Shown: one piece after another, positions 45,340 to 54,484 of the stretch
How positions within the stretch are numbered: position 1 is the stretch's first letter
How the letters are laid out: the number at the start of each line of letters is the position of its first letter
Assembly: GCA_016793325.1 (NCBI GenBank)
Contig: JAEUKI010000009.1
Span: forward strand, 124,001-188,000
Origin: Myxococcales bacterium
GTDB taxonomy: Bacteria; Myxococcota_A; Polyangia; Polyangiales; Ga0077539
DNA length: 64,000 bases
Direction of reading: 5' to 3'
Translations under genes and position numbers: made by a program
The notes under the pieces: generated by a model
The model's database searches: none
What the model was told of the DNA's origin: nothing
Seen by the model: the letters and a program-made list of their open reading frames with translations, nothing else

Positions 45340-47871
45340 CTACACGCTCGCGAGCACGCGGAGCGTCCCGCGCACGACGCCGTAGTGCCCCTCGGTCGAG
45401 AGCGCGCGCCACACGTCGCGGTCCGTGCACTCGCCGCGAAGGAGCGCGCGGTACACGCCGATGATCTTCGCGGTGTTGGCCGCGTCTTCGCGCACGAGCT
45501 CGACACGAAACCGCCGCACGCCCGCCGAAATCGCCTGCGGAACGAGGCTCGCCGCGCTCTGCGCCTTTCCGTGAAACACCGTGTTGCGGCAGCCCACGTC
45601 CGCTTCGAGCGGATGCTCGACGCCCGCGCGATCTCGCAGCGAGAGCTGGTGCCGCTCGCAGGGACGACCGCAGTCGCGAAAGTCTCGTCCCGAAGAGAGC
45701 CGCGCGGCGATCACGCAGTGCTCCATGTAGAAGAGCGGCATCGGGTGGTGAACGACCACCTCGGCCCAACGCGCGAAGGGCCCGTCGAGCAGCGCCGAGA
45801 GCTGCGTCGCGTCGAGGTCGAACGAAGGTGTAAACGCGTCGAGCCCGCGCGCGAGCACCTCGCTCGCGGTCAACCGATTGGTGACGTTGAGCGAAAAATC
45901 ACCGACGCGTGACGCGCCCTCGGGGCGAAGGTCCCTCAGCGCGCCGAGCGACCGAACGAGCACCGCGTCCGGCGCGAGCGACGCGAGGTAGCGATCGATC
46001 TTCTCTTCGCCGGGCTTTCGCACGCGCGGCGGCGCGAGCGTGATGTGCACAGGCCCCCGCTCTCGAAGCGCGCGAACCGCGGCGCCCGTCCCCTGAAGCT
46101 CGAGAAAATCCAGGTACACGCCGTCGGCGCCCGCGTCGACCGCGGCGTGCGCTTGCGCGAGCGTCCGGCACAACACGAAGAGCTTCGGCGGCGCGGCCGA
46201 GAGGTCTTCTTGATTTCGTGGGCTCGATGGGGGACTGGCCTCGCGCGTGAGGGACTCGGCGCTGACCGCGGTCACTTCCCAGCGGCGCGCGTTGCGCGAC
46301 GAGAGCGCCTCGATGATCGCGCGGCGCGCGCGGTTGATGCTCGCGGGCGCGACGAACGCTCGGTCTCCCGCGAGCTCGTTGGACACGGTTCGAAGCGTGT
46401 ACGCGCTCTCGCCGAGGCGCCCGAGCTTGTCGCGCAGGGCGGCCTCGTCGGTGGCTCGACCGGTGGCCTCGACGACCTCGACGTCGCCCTCGACCTCGAC
46501 CTCGACCTCGACGCCTCGCTCGGTGCGCGCGAGATAGACGGGCTTCGCGCCGACGGCGCCGCGCACGGTGACGTCCAGCGCGAATCGCCTCGGAGCGCGC
46601 TCGACCTCGGACACCACGCGCTTCTCGAGCTGCGGGTCGTCCGTGCGAAACACCCTGTGATTCACCAGCGAAACCGCGGGTCGAACGTCACGATCGGGAC
46701 CGAACGACACGCGCACCCGCTGCCCGGGCTCTCCGCGATCGACCGAGCGACCGTCGAGCGAGATGGCCCACACGCGCCCGCCGAGCTCTCCTTCGCTTCC
46801 CTTGTGTCCCTCGATGAGCAGGCCGTCGCCGCGCGCGATGGGGCGCGCGAGGACGAGCTCGAGCCCTGCGCGATCGACGCCGACGAGCGTCGCGACCTCG
46901 AGCCCGCGGTGGTCGCACGCGCGGCCTTCGACGAGTCGCTGGTGATCGACCCCTTCGAGAAATCCCGGGCCCGATCCACGCGAAAACGTCTGCAGCGCGT
47001 CGTCTCGCTGCGCCTCGGTGGGTCGCGCGTCCGGCGCGTCGAGCGCGTCGACCGCCGTTCGATAGAGCCGCGTGGTGGCAGCGACGTACGGGGCGCCCTT
47101 CAGTCGCCCTTCGATCTTGAGAGACTTCACGCCGAGCTCCGCGAGCCTCGGAACGAGCGCGCTCGCCTCGAGGTCTTCGGGCGAGAGCAGGTACGCGTCA
47201 GCGCCGGTGTCCTCGACCTTTCCATCGACGACGAGGTCGTACGGGAGGCGGCAGGCTTGCGCGCACGCCCCGCGATTGGCGCTGCGGCCGCCGATCGCTT
47301 CGCTGGTCAAGCACTGGCCCGAGTACGCGATGCAGAGCGCACCGTGAACGAACACCTCGAGGTCCATCGTGCTCTCGGCGCGGATCTTCGCGATCTCGTC
47401 GAGCGAAAGCTCCCGCGCGAGCACCACGCGCGAGGCGCCGAGCTCCCGCGCGAACTCCACGGACGACGCGTCGGTGCACGTCATCTGCGTGCTCGCGTGG
47501 ATGGGCATCGTCGGAGCGATCTTGCGGAGCATCACCGCGACGCCGATGTCCTGCACGATCACCGCGTCGACGCCGGCCTCGGCGCACGTTCGAATCGCGC
47601 GCTCCATCGCAGGGAGCTCGCTGTCGAACACGAGCGTGTTGAGCGTGACGTACGCCTTGACGCCCCGCTCGTGCAGCGCGCGCACGGTGTCCGAGAGCGT
47701 CGCGTCGTCGAAGTTGGTCGCCCTCGCCCGCGCGTTGAACTGCTGCAGCCCGAAGTACACCGCGTCGGCGCCCGCGCGGATCGCCGTCTCGAGCACCTCG
47801 CGATCGCCCGCAGGCGCGAGCACCTCGGGGCGGGCCTTGGAGGTTTCTTGATTACGTGGTGGTGTATTCAT
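45340..47871 (-). CDS. rlhA: U32 peptidase family protein, RlhA-like (long form)
   Basis: 843 residues. The U32 signature VFVHGALCIAYSGQCLTS and the Fe-S ligands in SANRGACAQACRLPY are present. In E. coli RlhA hydroxylates C2501 of 23S rRNA; other U32 members act in prephenate- or ubiquinone-related hydroxylation. The length and a second barrel-like half (LCRTLAQAHAAVDAGADGVY) suggest the DUF3656-containing long form. An acidic Val/Glu repeat (VEVEVEVEGDVEVV) lies near the middle. The ATG at 47871 overlaps the upstream stop (ATGA). Confidence 0.85.
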   Translation of the reverse strand: MNTPPRNQETSKARPEVLAPAGDREVLETAIRAGADAVYFGLQQFNARARATNFDDATLSDTVRALHERGVKAYVTLNTLVFDSELPAMERAIRTCAEAGVDAVIVQDIGVAVMLRKIAPTMPIHASTQMTCTDASSVEFARELGASRVVLARELSLDEIAKIRAESTMDLEVFVHGALCIAYSGQCLTSEAIGGRSANRGACAQACRLPYDLVVDGKVEDTGADAYLLSPEDLEASALVPRLAELGVKSLKIEGRLKGAPYVAATTRLYRTAVDALDAPDARPTEAQRDDALQTFSRGSGPGFLEGVDHQRLVEGRACDHRGLEVATLVGVDRAGLELVLARPIARGDGLLIEGHKGSEGELGGRVWAISLDGRSVDRGEPGQRVRVSFGPDRDVRPAVSLVNHRVFRTDDPQLEKRVVSEVERAPRRFALDVTVRGAVGAKPVYLARTERGVEVEVEVEGDVEVVEATGRATDEAALRDKLGRLGESAYTLRTVSNELAGDRAFVAPASINRARRAIIEALSSRNARRWEVTAVSAESLTREASPPSSPRNQEDLSAAPPKLFVLCRTLAQAHAAVDAGADGVYLDFLELQGTGAAVRALRERGPVHITLAPPRVRKPGEEKIDRYLASLAPDAVLVRSLGALRDLRPEGASRVGDFSLNVTNRLTASEVLARGLDAFTPSFDLDATQLSALLDGPFARWAEVVVHHPMPLFYMEHCVIAARLSSGRDFRDCGRPCERHQLSLRDRAGVEHPLEADVGCRNTVFHGKAQSAASLVPQAISAGVRRFRVELVREDAANTAKIIGVYRALLRGECTDRDVWRALSTEGHYGVVRGTLRVLASV

Positions 47872-49562
47872 CGACCGACGATCTCGAAGTGCACGGCGTA
47901 GTTGCGCTGATCGCTGTGGAGCTCGACAGGGACCGAACCCGAGGGGCCTGTCCACGGAGACGCGAGCGTGAGCATGGCTCCCGCGGCCGCGGTGACGACC
48001 GCGCCGGACGCAGGGAGACCCGCGCCGCGGACGACCGCGCGAACGCCGTGGCCGTCGAGCGAGCCGCTCGTGACGCGAATCGCGTTGGAGTTTTGCGTGA
48101 CCGTCGCGGTGACCATCACGCGATCGTGGCCGACGTACGGGTCGCTGTCGCGGAGCTGCCCTGCGCGCGCCCACGGCGTGCCGCCGGTGTAGCCGGGCGC
48201 GTCTTGGGTCATCGCGTAACGAACCGTGAAATCCCCGGGAGAAAGCGCGGTCATCGGCGTGATCACGACGGTGCTCCCGCGGATCGCGACGGCCTGGATC
48301 GTGATCGCTCGGCCTGCTTGTTCGAGCTCGAACCCTCGCCCGCGGGCCCACACCGCCGGAGCGGCGCCGCTCATCGGGTGCGCCGTCGTGTGCGGCTGCG
48401 GGATCGACGACTCCCACTCGAGCGGCGGCGCGGGAACGTGGAACTCGACCTCGACGTCCGCTCCAGCGCGGCGCGCGGCGATCGGCTCGAGGGGCCGCCA
48501 CGGGCGACCTTCGAACATCGTCTGCGCGTACACCTGCGCGTACTTGATCCCGAGCGACCTCGAGCCCGCGGCGGTCAAGTGAATGCGGTCTGTGTTGAAC
48601 TCGAGTTGATATTTGGGGCCCGAAAGGATCACCACGCCGCGGTTGTCGACGGACGCTTGCCACTGGAGCTGCGTCGATTGACCGCGGCCCGCCTGACCAG
48701 GAAAGGTCCCTTGCTGCGAGTGAATCAGCGGGATCTCCGTGGTCTGCATGGTGATCCGAGGGAGGTCCATGCGGTACGCGTTCGCGAGGTCGCGCACGGC
48801 GGTGCCGTAGTTGATGTTGTTCCAATCGCTCTCGCCGTGGGTGAGGACGACGGCGCCGATCTCGAAGCGCAGCGCCGCGCTCCGCGCGATCGCGTTGATC
48901 GCGTTGGTCTCGTAGATGGACGCGCCGTACGCGCGCCCGACGCCGCCGCGACGGATGTATTCCATCGCGCGCCCGCTCTCGCCGACGACGATGTGCGCCG
49001 TCGCAAACGGGATCCCTGCGCGTCGCAGCGCATCGAACGAGAGCTCGTGCGCCATCGCGCCGTGCGGCGTCTCGCCAGCGATGTTGTTCGGGTACGTTCC
49101 ACCGCCGCCCGCGACCTCGCTGCGCACCGGTTCGGTCAGCGGAACGAGCGACAATCGATCGCCGACCCCGTCGTACAGGGGCGCGGCGCCCATGTCTCTC
49201 AGCCGCACGTTTTCGTAGCGCTGTCGCGTCGTGAGGGCGGGCGTGCTCGTCGCGCCAACCGACAAAGACTGCCCCGTCCCGATGATCCCCACGAGCACGC
49301 TCGCAGAGTGCGGGATGCGCAACGGCGGACGCGCATCCACGCCGGTGTCGCTCAGCACATCGAGCGAAGGCACGTCGGCGCTCGCGTCTTCGATCGCGTC
49401 CATCGCGAGCGCGTCGGCGACCGCGTCTGGCGCGGTTGCATCCGAAGCCACCGAGTCCGCGCGCGCCCCCGTGTCCTCTCGGCCAGCGTCCTGCGCGGGG
49501 GCGTTTTCACAGGCGACGAGCAGCGCAGACACAACCGAGGCAAGGGCAACAACGCGGGTCAT
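47868..49562 (-). CDS. Lipoprotein with sialate O-acetylesterase-like (SGNH/CE6) domain
   Basis: 564 residues. The lipoprotein signal (SALLVAC) and an Asp/Ala linker precede a hydrolase domain with GTGQSLSVG (nucleophile Ser), HGESDWNN and DRIHLTAAG (Asp and His). These are the SGNH/SASA catalytic elements. It probably removes acetyl groups from surface polysaccharides. The C-terminal 200 residues are beta-rich. Its stop overlaps the start of the U32 gene. Confidence 0.75.
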   Translation of the reverse strand: MTRVVALASVVSALLVACENAPAQDAGREDTGARADSVASDATAPDAVADALAMDAIEDASADVPSLDVLSDTGVDARPPLRIPHSASVLVGIIGTGQSLSVGATSTPALTTRQRYENVRLRDMGAAPLYDGVGDRLSLVPLTEPVRSEVAGGGGTYPNNIAGETPHGAMAHELSFDALRRAGIPFATAHIVVGESGRAMEYIRRGGVGRAYGASIYETNAINAIARSAALRFEIGAVVLTHGESDWNNINYGTAVRDLANAYRMDLPRITMQTTEIPLIHSQQGTFPGQAGRGQSTQLQWQASVDNRGVVILSGPKYQLEFNTDRIHLTAAGSRSLGIKYAQVYAQTMFEGRPWRPLEPIAARRAGADVEVEFHVPAPPLEWESSIPQPHTTAHPMSGAAPAVWARGRGFELEQAGRAITIQAVAIRGSTVVITPMTALSPGDFTVRYAMTQDAPGYTGGTPWARAGQLRDSDPYVGHDRVMVTATVTQNSNAIRVTSGSLDGHGVRAVVRGAGLPASGAVVTAAAGAMLTLASPWTGPSGSVPVELHSDQRNYAVHFEIVGR

Positions 49563-49571
49563 GGGAGTGCA

Positions 49572-49577
49572 TTAGTA
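49572..49577 (-). promoter_or_regulatory. Minus-10-like TACTAA, 9 nt before a start
   Basis: On the minus strand GCTACTAAT precedes ATG 49562 by 9 bases; there is no Shine-Dalgarno sequence. Confidence 0.4.
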
Positions 49578-49749
49578 GCAAAGTGACGCGCGAGATCACA
49601 CGCGCCTCGACGATCGAACGCGCGTTCGGACGATTGACAACGCCCGAGCATCGACACACTCGTGCGGCCGTTCCCTTCGGCGCGTGCGCGCTGAGCGTTT
49701 CCATTGGGTGGGGCGTCGCGCGACGCTCGTCGACTGTTCGATCCGAGCC

Positions 49750-50994
49750 ATGACTCAAACTCAAACGCTGCAAGCGCGCTTCGACGCGGCGCTGCGCCTT
49801 CCGACGCCCGCGGTTCGCTACGAGCTCACGCGGCAAGTCTCCGAACACTACGCTGGCCAGTACGTGATGGCGGTCGCCTACTGGCTCGCCGAGCTCGAGG
49901 CCTTCGCGTCGAGCAGAGCGTGCACGATCGAGCGGCTGCCGACGCTCGTCGCCGAGCGCGTCGCGTCTTGGGAGCCGCGCCGAGGCGCGCTCGAGTACGT
50001 GGATTTCGTCTCGCAACAGCGCGTGCGTTGGCGCGAGCAGTCGCTGGAGATCATCACCGCCGAGTGGGCAGTCGACTCGTCGAACGCGTCGCGCACGTTC
50101 GTCGTTGGCGCCTCGCGCGAGCTCGTCGAGGCGTTCTACACGGAGTACACGCACTGGACCTTGGGAACGCGCGACGAAGTCATGGTCTTCGATCACGGCG
50201 AGTGGTCCCGAGACCAGTCTCTGTTCGCGTCGATTCAGAGCTCGTCGCTCGACCAGCTCGTCCTCGCGGAGTCGCTTCGAACGCAGCTCGTCACGGACCT
50301 CGAGCGGTTCTTCGCGAGCCGCGAGCTGTATCGAGAGCTCGACGTTCCATGGAAGCGCGGGGCGCTCTTCATCGGACCGCCGGGCAACGGCAAGACGCTC
50401 ACCATCCGCGCCCTCGCCAAACACTTGAAGGTCCCCGTCTTCTACGTGAAGAGCTTCGCGGGACACCACAACCCACACCACGGGATCGGCGCGGTCTTTC
50501 AACGCGCGAGGCAATCCCCTGGCTGCATGATGGTGCTCGAAGACCTCGACACCCTCATCAGCGAGTACAACCGCAGCTTCTTCTTGAACGAGCTCGACGG
50601 CTTCGCGCTCAACGACGGGCTCTGCATCATCGCGACGACCAACCACCCCGAGGCGCTCGACGCCGCGATCATCGACCGACCGTCGCGCTTCGATCGCAAA
50701 TACCACTTCGCGCTCCCCGCGAAGCCCGAGCGCTATCGCATGATCGACCGCTGGTTTGCGAATCGGGCCGAACGCGCGCGCCCGACGGAGTCGACCGTCT
50801 CGCAGATCGCCGCGGACACCGAGGGGTTCTCGTTCGCGTACCTCAAAGAGCTCTGCGTGTCGGCGGCGATGGAGTGGGTCGCGAGCGGCGGACGCATGGA
50901 CGATGCCCTCGTCACGCAGTGCAAGCTCCTTCGCTCGCAGATGAACTCGAAGCGAATCGCCGGGCTCGTCGCGCCGATCGGGCCGCGCGGGTGA
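49750..50994 (+). CDS. AAA+ ATPase, BCS1/FtsH-like core with unknown N-terminus
   Basis: 414 residues. The AAA module (about 200-370) has Walker A GPPGNGKT, Walker B MMVLEDLD, and the arginine-finger region IDRPSRFDRKYHF. The first 190 residues show no known domain, are helical with aromatic residues, and probably bind the substrate or target. It has no membrane segment, so unlike BCS1 it would be soluble. It may remodel protein complexes. There is no partner gene in the same unit. Confidence 0.8.
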   Translation: MTQTQTLQARFDAALRLPTPAVRYELTRQVSEHYAGQYVMAVAYWLAELEAFASSRACTIERLPTLVAERVASWEPRRGALEYVDFVSQQRVRWREQSLEIITAEWAVDSSNASRTFVVGASRELVEAFYTEYTHWTLGTRDEVMVFDHGEWSRDQSLFASIQSSSLDQLVLAESLRTQLVTDLERFFASRELYRELDVPWKRGALFIGPPGNGKTLTIRALAKHLKVPVFYVKSFAGHHNPHHGIGAVFQRARQSPGCMMVLEDLDTLISEYNRSFFLNELDGFALNDGLCIIATTNHPEALDAAIIDRPSRFDRKYHFALPAKPERYRMIDRWFANRAERARPTESTVSQIAADTEGFSFAYLKELCVSAAMEWVASGGRMDDALVTQCKLLRSQMNSKRIAGLVAPIGPRG

Positions 50995-51019
50995 GCGCGT
51001 CGCCGACCCATCTTTTCAA

Positions 51020-51313
51020 TCAGCGCCCACCGTTGGGCGGCGGGGGCATGCCTTCGGGCCTGCAAAACATCCGCCCGTCGGTGAACGACGCGCACGTGCC
51101 CGAGATCGTTCGCCCCTGAAAATTCACGGCGCAGCTCGCGCCCGCTTGCAGGTTCGCGCACGCAGAAAACGCCTCTTGCGGGGGCGTCGGGCGCTGCCCT
51201 CCGTGGCCTCCTCCGGGCGGCTGGGGCTGCGCCCACGCGACGCCCACGACCAGCGCCGCGGCGCCCGCGAAGAACAACGCCGTCGATCCGAGCGAGTGAC
51301 TGTGCTTTCTCAT
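51020..51313 (-). CDS. Small secreted Cys-containing protein
   Basis: 97 residues. AAGGAG lies 10 bases before the ATG. A signal peptide (about residues 8-28, ending AWAQ) leads to a Pro/Gly/His-rich linker and a short domain with four Cys (ACANLQAGASC, GTCASFTDGRMFC). Two disulfides could form. The sequence ends in a Pro/Gly tail. No family is recognised. Confidence 0.65.
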   Translation of the reverse strand: MRKHSHSLGSTALFFAGAAALVVGVAWAQPQPPGGGHGGQRPTPPQEAFSACANLQAGASCAVNFQGRTISGTCASFTDGRMFCRPEGMPPPPNGGR

Positions 51314-51494
51314 GGCTGCATGACTCCTTCGTGCGCCGCGTCTCGGCAGCGCACAGAGGGATCAATGCGCGAGGCGCGAAGGACCATCCGCGCCGCAACA
51401 GTTTGCAACGCAATGCATACAGAGCGCGCGCGCGGGCGCTTCGCCGCCTCGAGGGTGTTGGCGTCGGATCTCGGCCTTCTACCTCAACACCGTC

Positions 51495-52193
51495 TCAAAA
51501 CGACTGATCCGAGAAGCGAAACAAGAGGTACGTCGGCGTCGCGGTGTCCGGGTCGATCACGATCGCTCCGTCGCGGTTCGTCGCGTTGCGGTGCACGAGG
51601 TGCGCGCTGTCTCCGCCCGAGCTCGTCGTGAAGAACGACACCCGCGCCCCGAGTCGAAAGCGCGAGAGAATTCGCTCGGTGACCGTCGCTGCGTCGACCT
51701 CGGTGAAGTCCGCGGAGCGCACGGACAACGTCGTCGCGTAGTCGAACGCGAGCCCCGGATGCCAGCCCTCGCTCCAGGCCGGACCGCTCAGCGGCGCGCG
51801 GTGTTCGCGGAAGAAGACGTTCGGCGTCCCGCGCGTCGATTGAATATTGATCACGATTCGATACGCCGCGCCGCCGAAGTTCACCTCGGCGATCACGTGG
51901 GTCGAGTTGGGGCGCGGGCACTGTTGATCCGTGGGCCGAAGCACCGCGAGCACCGTCCCGTCGACGCGGCCGAAGGCGTTGGTCAGCGCTGCTCCGAAGC
52001 GATCAGTGCACATCGCGGCGAGGTCGATCGCGGCGTCCGGAGCGGCGTCTGGAGCGGCGTCTGGAGCGCTCGCGCTGTCCACCGCGCTCGCGGCGTCCGA
52101 GGCGTCCGCGGGATTCACCACAGGGTTGGCAGGCGCGCACGCGACGAGGCCGCCGAGCGCGACGAGCACACGAATCAAGAGCAGAGACCGCAT
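51495..52193 (-). CDS. Lipoprotein of unknown function
   Basis: 232 residues. The signal ends in GGLVAC, followed by an Asp/Ala-rich linker (DAAPDAAPDAAIDLA) and a beta-rich mature domain of about 170 residues. The frame is open to 52553 but the upstream part overlaps the opposite gene and carries no signal. A TACCAC box lies 7 bases before the ATG. It is divergent from the gene at 52312. Confidence 0.7.
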   Translation of the reverse strand: MRSLLLIRVLVALGGLVACAPANPVVNPADASDAASAVDSASAPDAAPDAAPDAAIDLAAMCTDRFGAALTNAFGRVDGTVLAVLRPTDQQCPRPNSTHVIAEVNFGGAAYRIVINIQSTRGTPNVFFREHRAPLSGPAWSEGWHPGLAFDYATTLSVRSADFTEVDAATVTERILSRFRLGARVSFFTTSSGGDSAHLVHRNATNRDGAIVIDPDTATPTYLLFRFSDQSF

Positions 52194-52200
52194 CGGCGGC

Positions 52201-52206
52201 GTGGTA
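52201..52206 (-). promoter_or_regulatory. Minus-10-like TACCAC, 7 nt before a start
   Basis: The box precedes ATG 52193 on the minus strand with no Shine-Dalgarno sequence. Confidence 0.35.
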
Positions 52207-52311
52207 GCCCACCGCAGCAGACCGGCGCAACGCGCGCAGGATCGACGGTCGCTCCACGGCGACGAGCGAGCGTATGCGACCAGCGGTACGATCGCCCGCG
52301 AGGTCACCGCC

Positions 52312-53340
52312 ACGAAACGCTTCGCATCCCCGTGCCTGCGCGGCGCGCTCGTCACCGTCGCGCTCTTCGCGAGCGCTTGTCGATCACGAAGAGCATCGAT
52401 CGACGAGCTCGATGTCCCATCGTTGATCCCGCGCATCGAGCCGGTCGCCGCGCCGCTCGACGTGTGGGTCGCTGCCGACGACGCGCTCGAGCCGTCCTCG
52501 CAGCCGAGCCCGACGACGCCTCGCGCTTCGGGCCGCGTCGAGGGTTTGCTCACCGTCCCCGATCACCCCGAGGGGCGCGAACCCGATCCTTCGCTGCGCC
52601 TGCGAACGCACGTTCGAATCGAGAATGTTCCACGCTATTCGTACCTGTGGACCGGGCCCGAAGTGCCTCGATGGATGGCGCTCAGCGACGGCGCGGCGCT
52701 GCTCTCCGCGCTCGACCCGATCGACGATGGGTGGTTCGCGCTCTATCGCGGCCCCGCCAACGCCGAGCGCGCGGTCGCAGACGCGGCGATCGCCGTGGGG
52801 TACAGCCGGCTCGGGCGCAGGCTCTTTCGCATCGACCTCGCGGCGGCCGTCGCGGGCCCGACGCTCGAGGTCACCGACGCGAGGATCGACGCCGCGTCGA
52901 TCTACTTCGTGCGCTCGTGCCACGGCTATGCGCGCGACGATCGAGGGCGCTGCGGCTACGTCGTGGCGCTCGACATCGCTTCGGGCCGCGTGCGCTGGAG
53001 CTCGCCGCCTCTCGTCGCGCGGGGGTTCATCACGATCGTGGGCGAGCGCTATCTCGTCGTGGGCTATTCGTTCACCGGTGAACCAGCGTTCGTTTCGGTG
53101 CTGCGAAAATCCGACGGTCGCGTGATGACGCGACTCGCGGCCGAGGTGCGAGGGTATCTCGAAGCCGTGGATTCATCGGGGCCTTCGCGGGCGCTGCGCT
53201 TGGTCGGGTCCGGGACGCGCGCTCGAGCGTTGCGCGTTCGGGGGCTCGACACGGACGCTCCACAATTGACGCTCGAAGGTCCTGCGACCGGAGAAGTCGG
53301 CCCCGTTCTACGAATGGGCGACCGCGATCCGGCGCGATAG
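52312..53340 (+). CDS. Lipoprotein whose likely start codon is ACG
   Basis: 342 residues if translation starts at ACG 52312. The lipoprotein signal (KRFASPCLRGALVTVALF, then ASAC) begins right after this ACG, where ATG would be expected. The nearest in-frame GTG is at 52201, which would add 37 residues before the signal and overlaps the promoter of the opposite gene. No ATG, GTG or TTG lies between. The mature part is beta-rich with possible propeller blocks (VVALDIASGRVRWSSPPL). A TACGAT box is at 52287-52292. Function is unknown. Confidence 0.6.
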   Translation, partial: TKRFASPCLRGALVTVALFASACRSRRASIDELDVPSLIPRIEPVAAPLDVWVAADDALEPSSQPSPTTPRASGRVEGLLTVPDHPEGREPDPSLRLRTHVRIENVPRYSYLWTGPEVPRWMALSDGAALLSALDPIDDGWFALYRGPANAERAVADAAIAVGYSRLGRRLFRIDLAAAVAGPTLEVTDARIDAASIYFVRSCHGYARDDRGRCGYVVALDIASGRVRWSSPPLVARGFITIVGERYLVVGYSFTGEPAFVSVLRKSDGRVMTRLAAEVRGYLEAVDSSGPSRALRLVGSGTRARALRVRGLDTDAPQLTLEGPATGEVGPVLRMGDRDPAR

Positions 53341-53386
53341 CGTCGAGCGTCGCTCGCGCGTCGACAGACGAGGAGAGGTCTCTCGG

Positions 53387-53890
53387 GTGCAGTTCAGAGT
53401 GTCACTTTCAACGGTGTTTCGCTGCTCGCTCGAGCGCGCGTTCAAGACGCCGATGCTGTGCGACATCTCGAAGGTGCACACGGGGTTTCTCGTGATGCCC
53501 AAGGTCATGCGCTGCACGCACGACGAAGGTTGGGGCCAGCCGGGCTCTTCCAAGCGCGTGATCGGCGCGCGTTCGCTCGCTTTCAAAGGCGGCGAAGCCT
53601 CGACGGACCGCGTGCTCGAGCGCGTCGAAAACAAGTACTGGAAGATCCAGGTCGACGAGTTTCGAACGTGGGTCCTCGGCTTCGACAAGTTCGTCGGTGA
53701 GTGGCAGACGACCGAGCTCGAACCGGATTCCATTCGCGTCGACTACACCTACACGCTGCACGCAAAGAGCCCGCTGCTCGCGCTGCCGCAGTGGCTCTTC
53801 GCGCGGCTCTTCTGGCCGATCTACATGAAGCGCGTGCTCGAAAACGTCCGCGCGATGGCCTATGCGAACGAGCCGTACCTGTACGAATGA
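53387..53890 (+). CDS. SRPBCC-family protein
   Basis: 167 residues. GTG 53387 follows AGGAGAGG by 8 bases. The helix-grip fold is suggested by LERAFKTPMLCDISKVHTGF at the start and RVDYTYTLHAKSPLLALPQWL near the end. There is no signal, so it is cytoplasmic. Ligand unknown. It converges with the phosphatase gene, 3 bases between the stops. Confidence 0.75.
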   Translation: MQFRVSLSTVFRCSLERAFKTPMLCDISKVHTGFLVMPKVMRCTHDEGWGQPGSSKRVIGARSLAFKGGEASTDRVLERVENKYWKIQVDEFRTWVLGFDKFVGEWQTTELEPDSIRVDYTYTLHAKSPLLALPQWLFARLFWPIYMKRVLENVRAMAYANEPYLYE

Positions 53891-53893
53891 CGC

Positions 53894-54346
53894 TCACACG
53901 AGTCCGCGCGCGGCGGCCTCATCGAGCAGCGCTCGGTACACCCGACGATTGGGCTGATAGCGACGAAAGTACGCAGCGTCGTCGCCCTCGTAGACCCGCG
54001 CGATCGCCGCAGCCACCGCAGGCGAACGGCTGTAGCCCGCGTCGCAGTGAACGATCACGCGCTCGATCGCCGCGCGGTGCAGCGCCAAGAAGTCCCAAAT
54101 GAGCGCGGCGTGCGCTGGCGAAAAGAGCTGCTCCTCGCGCACGCCCTCGGTGACGACGTCGAGATCGAAGAACGACAACCTCGCGACGCCCAACGTCTGT
54201 TTGCACAGCGGCAATCGCGCGACGTCATCGGGGGTCGTCGTGATCGACAGGATCACGTGCGGCGCGTCGTCGTGCGGGGCGAGCCGCTCGATGTGAGCCC
54301 TGCTGTAGACGAAGATTTGCACGGGAGAATGAGCGCGCTCCGTCAT
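53894..54346 (-). CDS. Dual-specificity/tyrosine phosphatase-like protein
   Basis: 150 residues. The catalytic loop is HCDAGYSRS (Cys101, Arg107, Cx5R), with the general-acid region before it (FFDLD) as in cysteine-dependent phosphatases. It could remove phosphate from Tyr or Ser/Thr residues and so counteract the kinases in this window; that is inference. A TACTGT box lies 10 bases before the ATG. It is divergent from the gene at 54485. Confidence 0.8.
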   Translation of the reverse strand: MTERAHSPVQIFVYSRAHIERLAPHDDAPHVILSITTTPDDVARLPLCKQTLGVARLSFFDLDVVTEGVREEQLFSPAHAALIWDFLALHRAAIERVIVHCDAGYSRSPAVAAAIARVYEGDDAAYFRRYQPNRRVYRALLDEAAARGLV

Positions 54347-54356
54347 GACTGCGGGT

Positions 54357-54362
54357 ACAGTA
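54357..54362 (-). promoter_or_regulatory. Minus-10-like TACTGT, 10 nt before a start
   Basis: The box precedes ATG 54346 on the minus strand. No ribosome site is present. Confidence 0.35.
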
Positions 54363-54484
54363 TGGCAGCAGTCGTCGTGTCGCGTCCGAGGCGACCTCGT
54401 CGATGTCCAACGCGCATTCGCGAGGACCGCCTCGGAGCCCTTCGAGTCACGAGCGCCGACGACCTACGAGGAGGTCTCTCGATC

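Noticed and set aside
45340..48825. Minus-strand frame starting as far upstream as 48825
   Set aside because: The part above 47871 is an Arg-rich shadow of the esterase gene. The U32 protein begins at ATG 47871.
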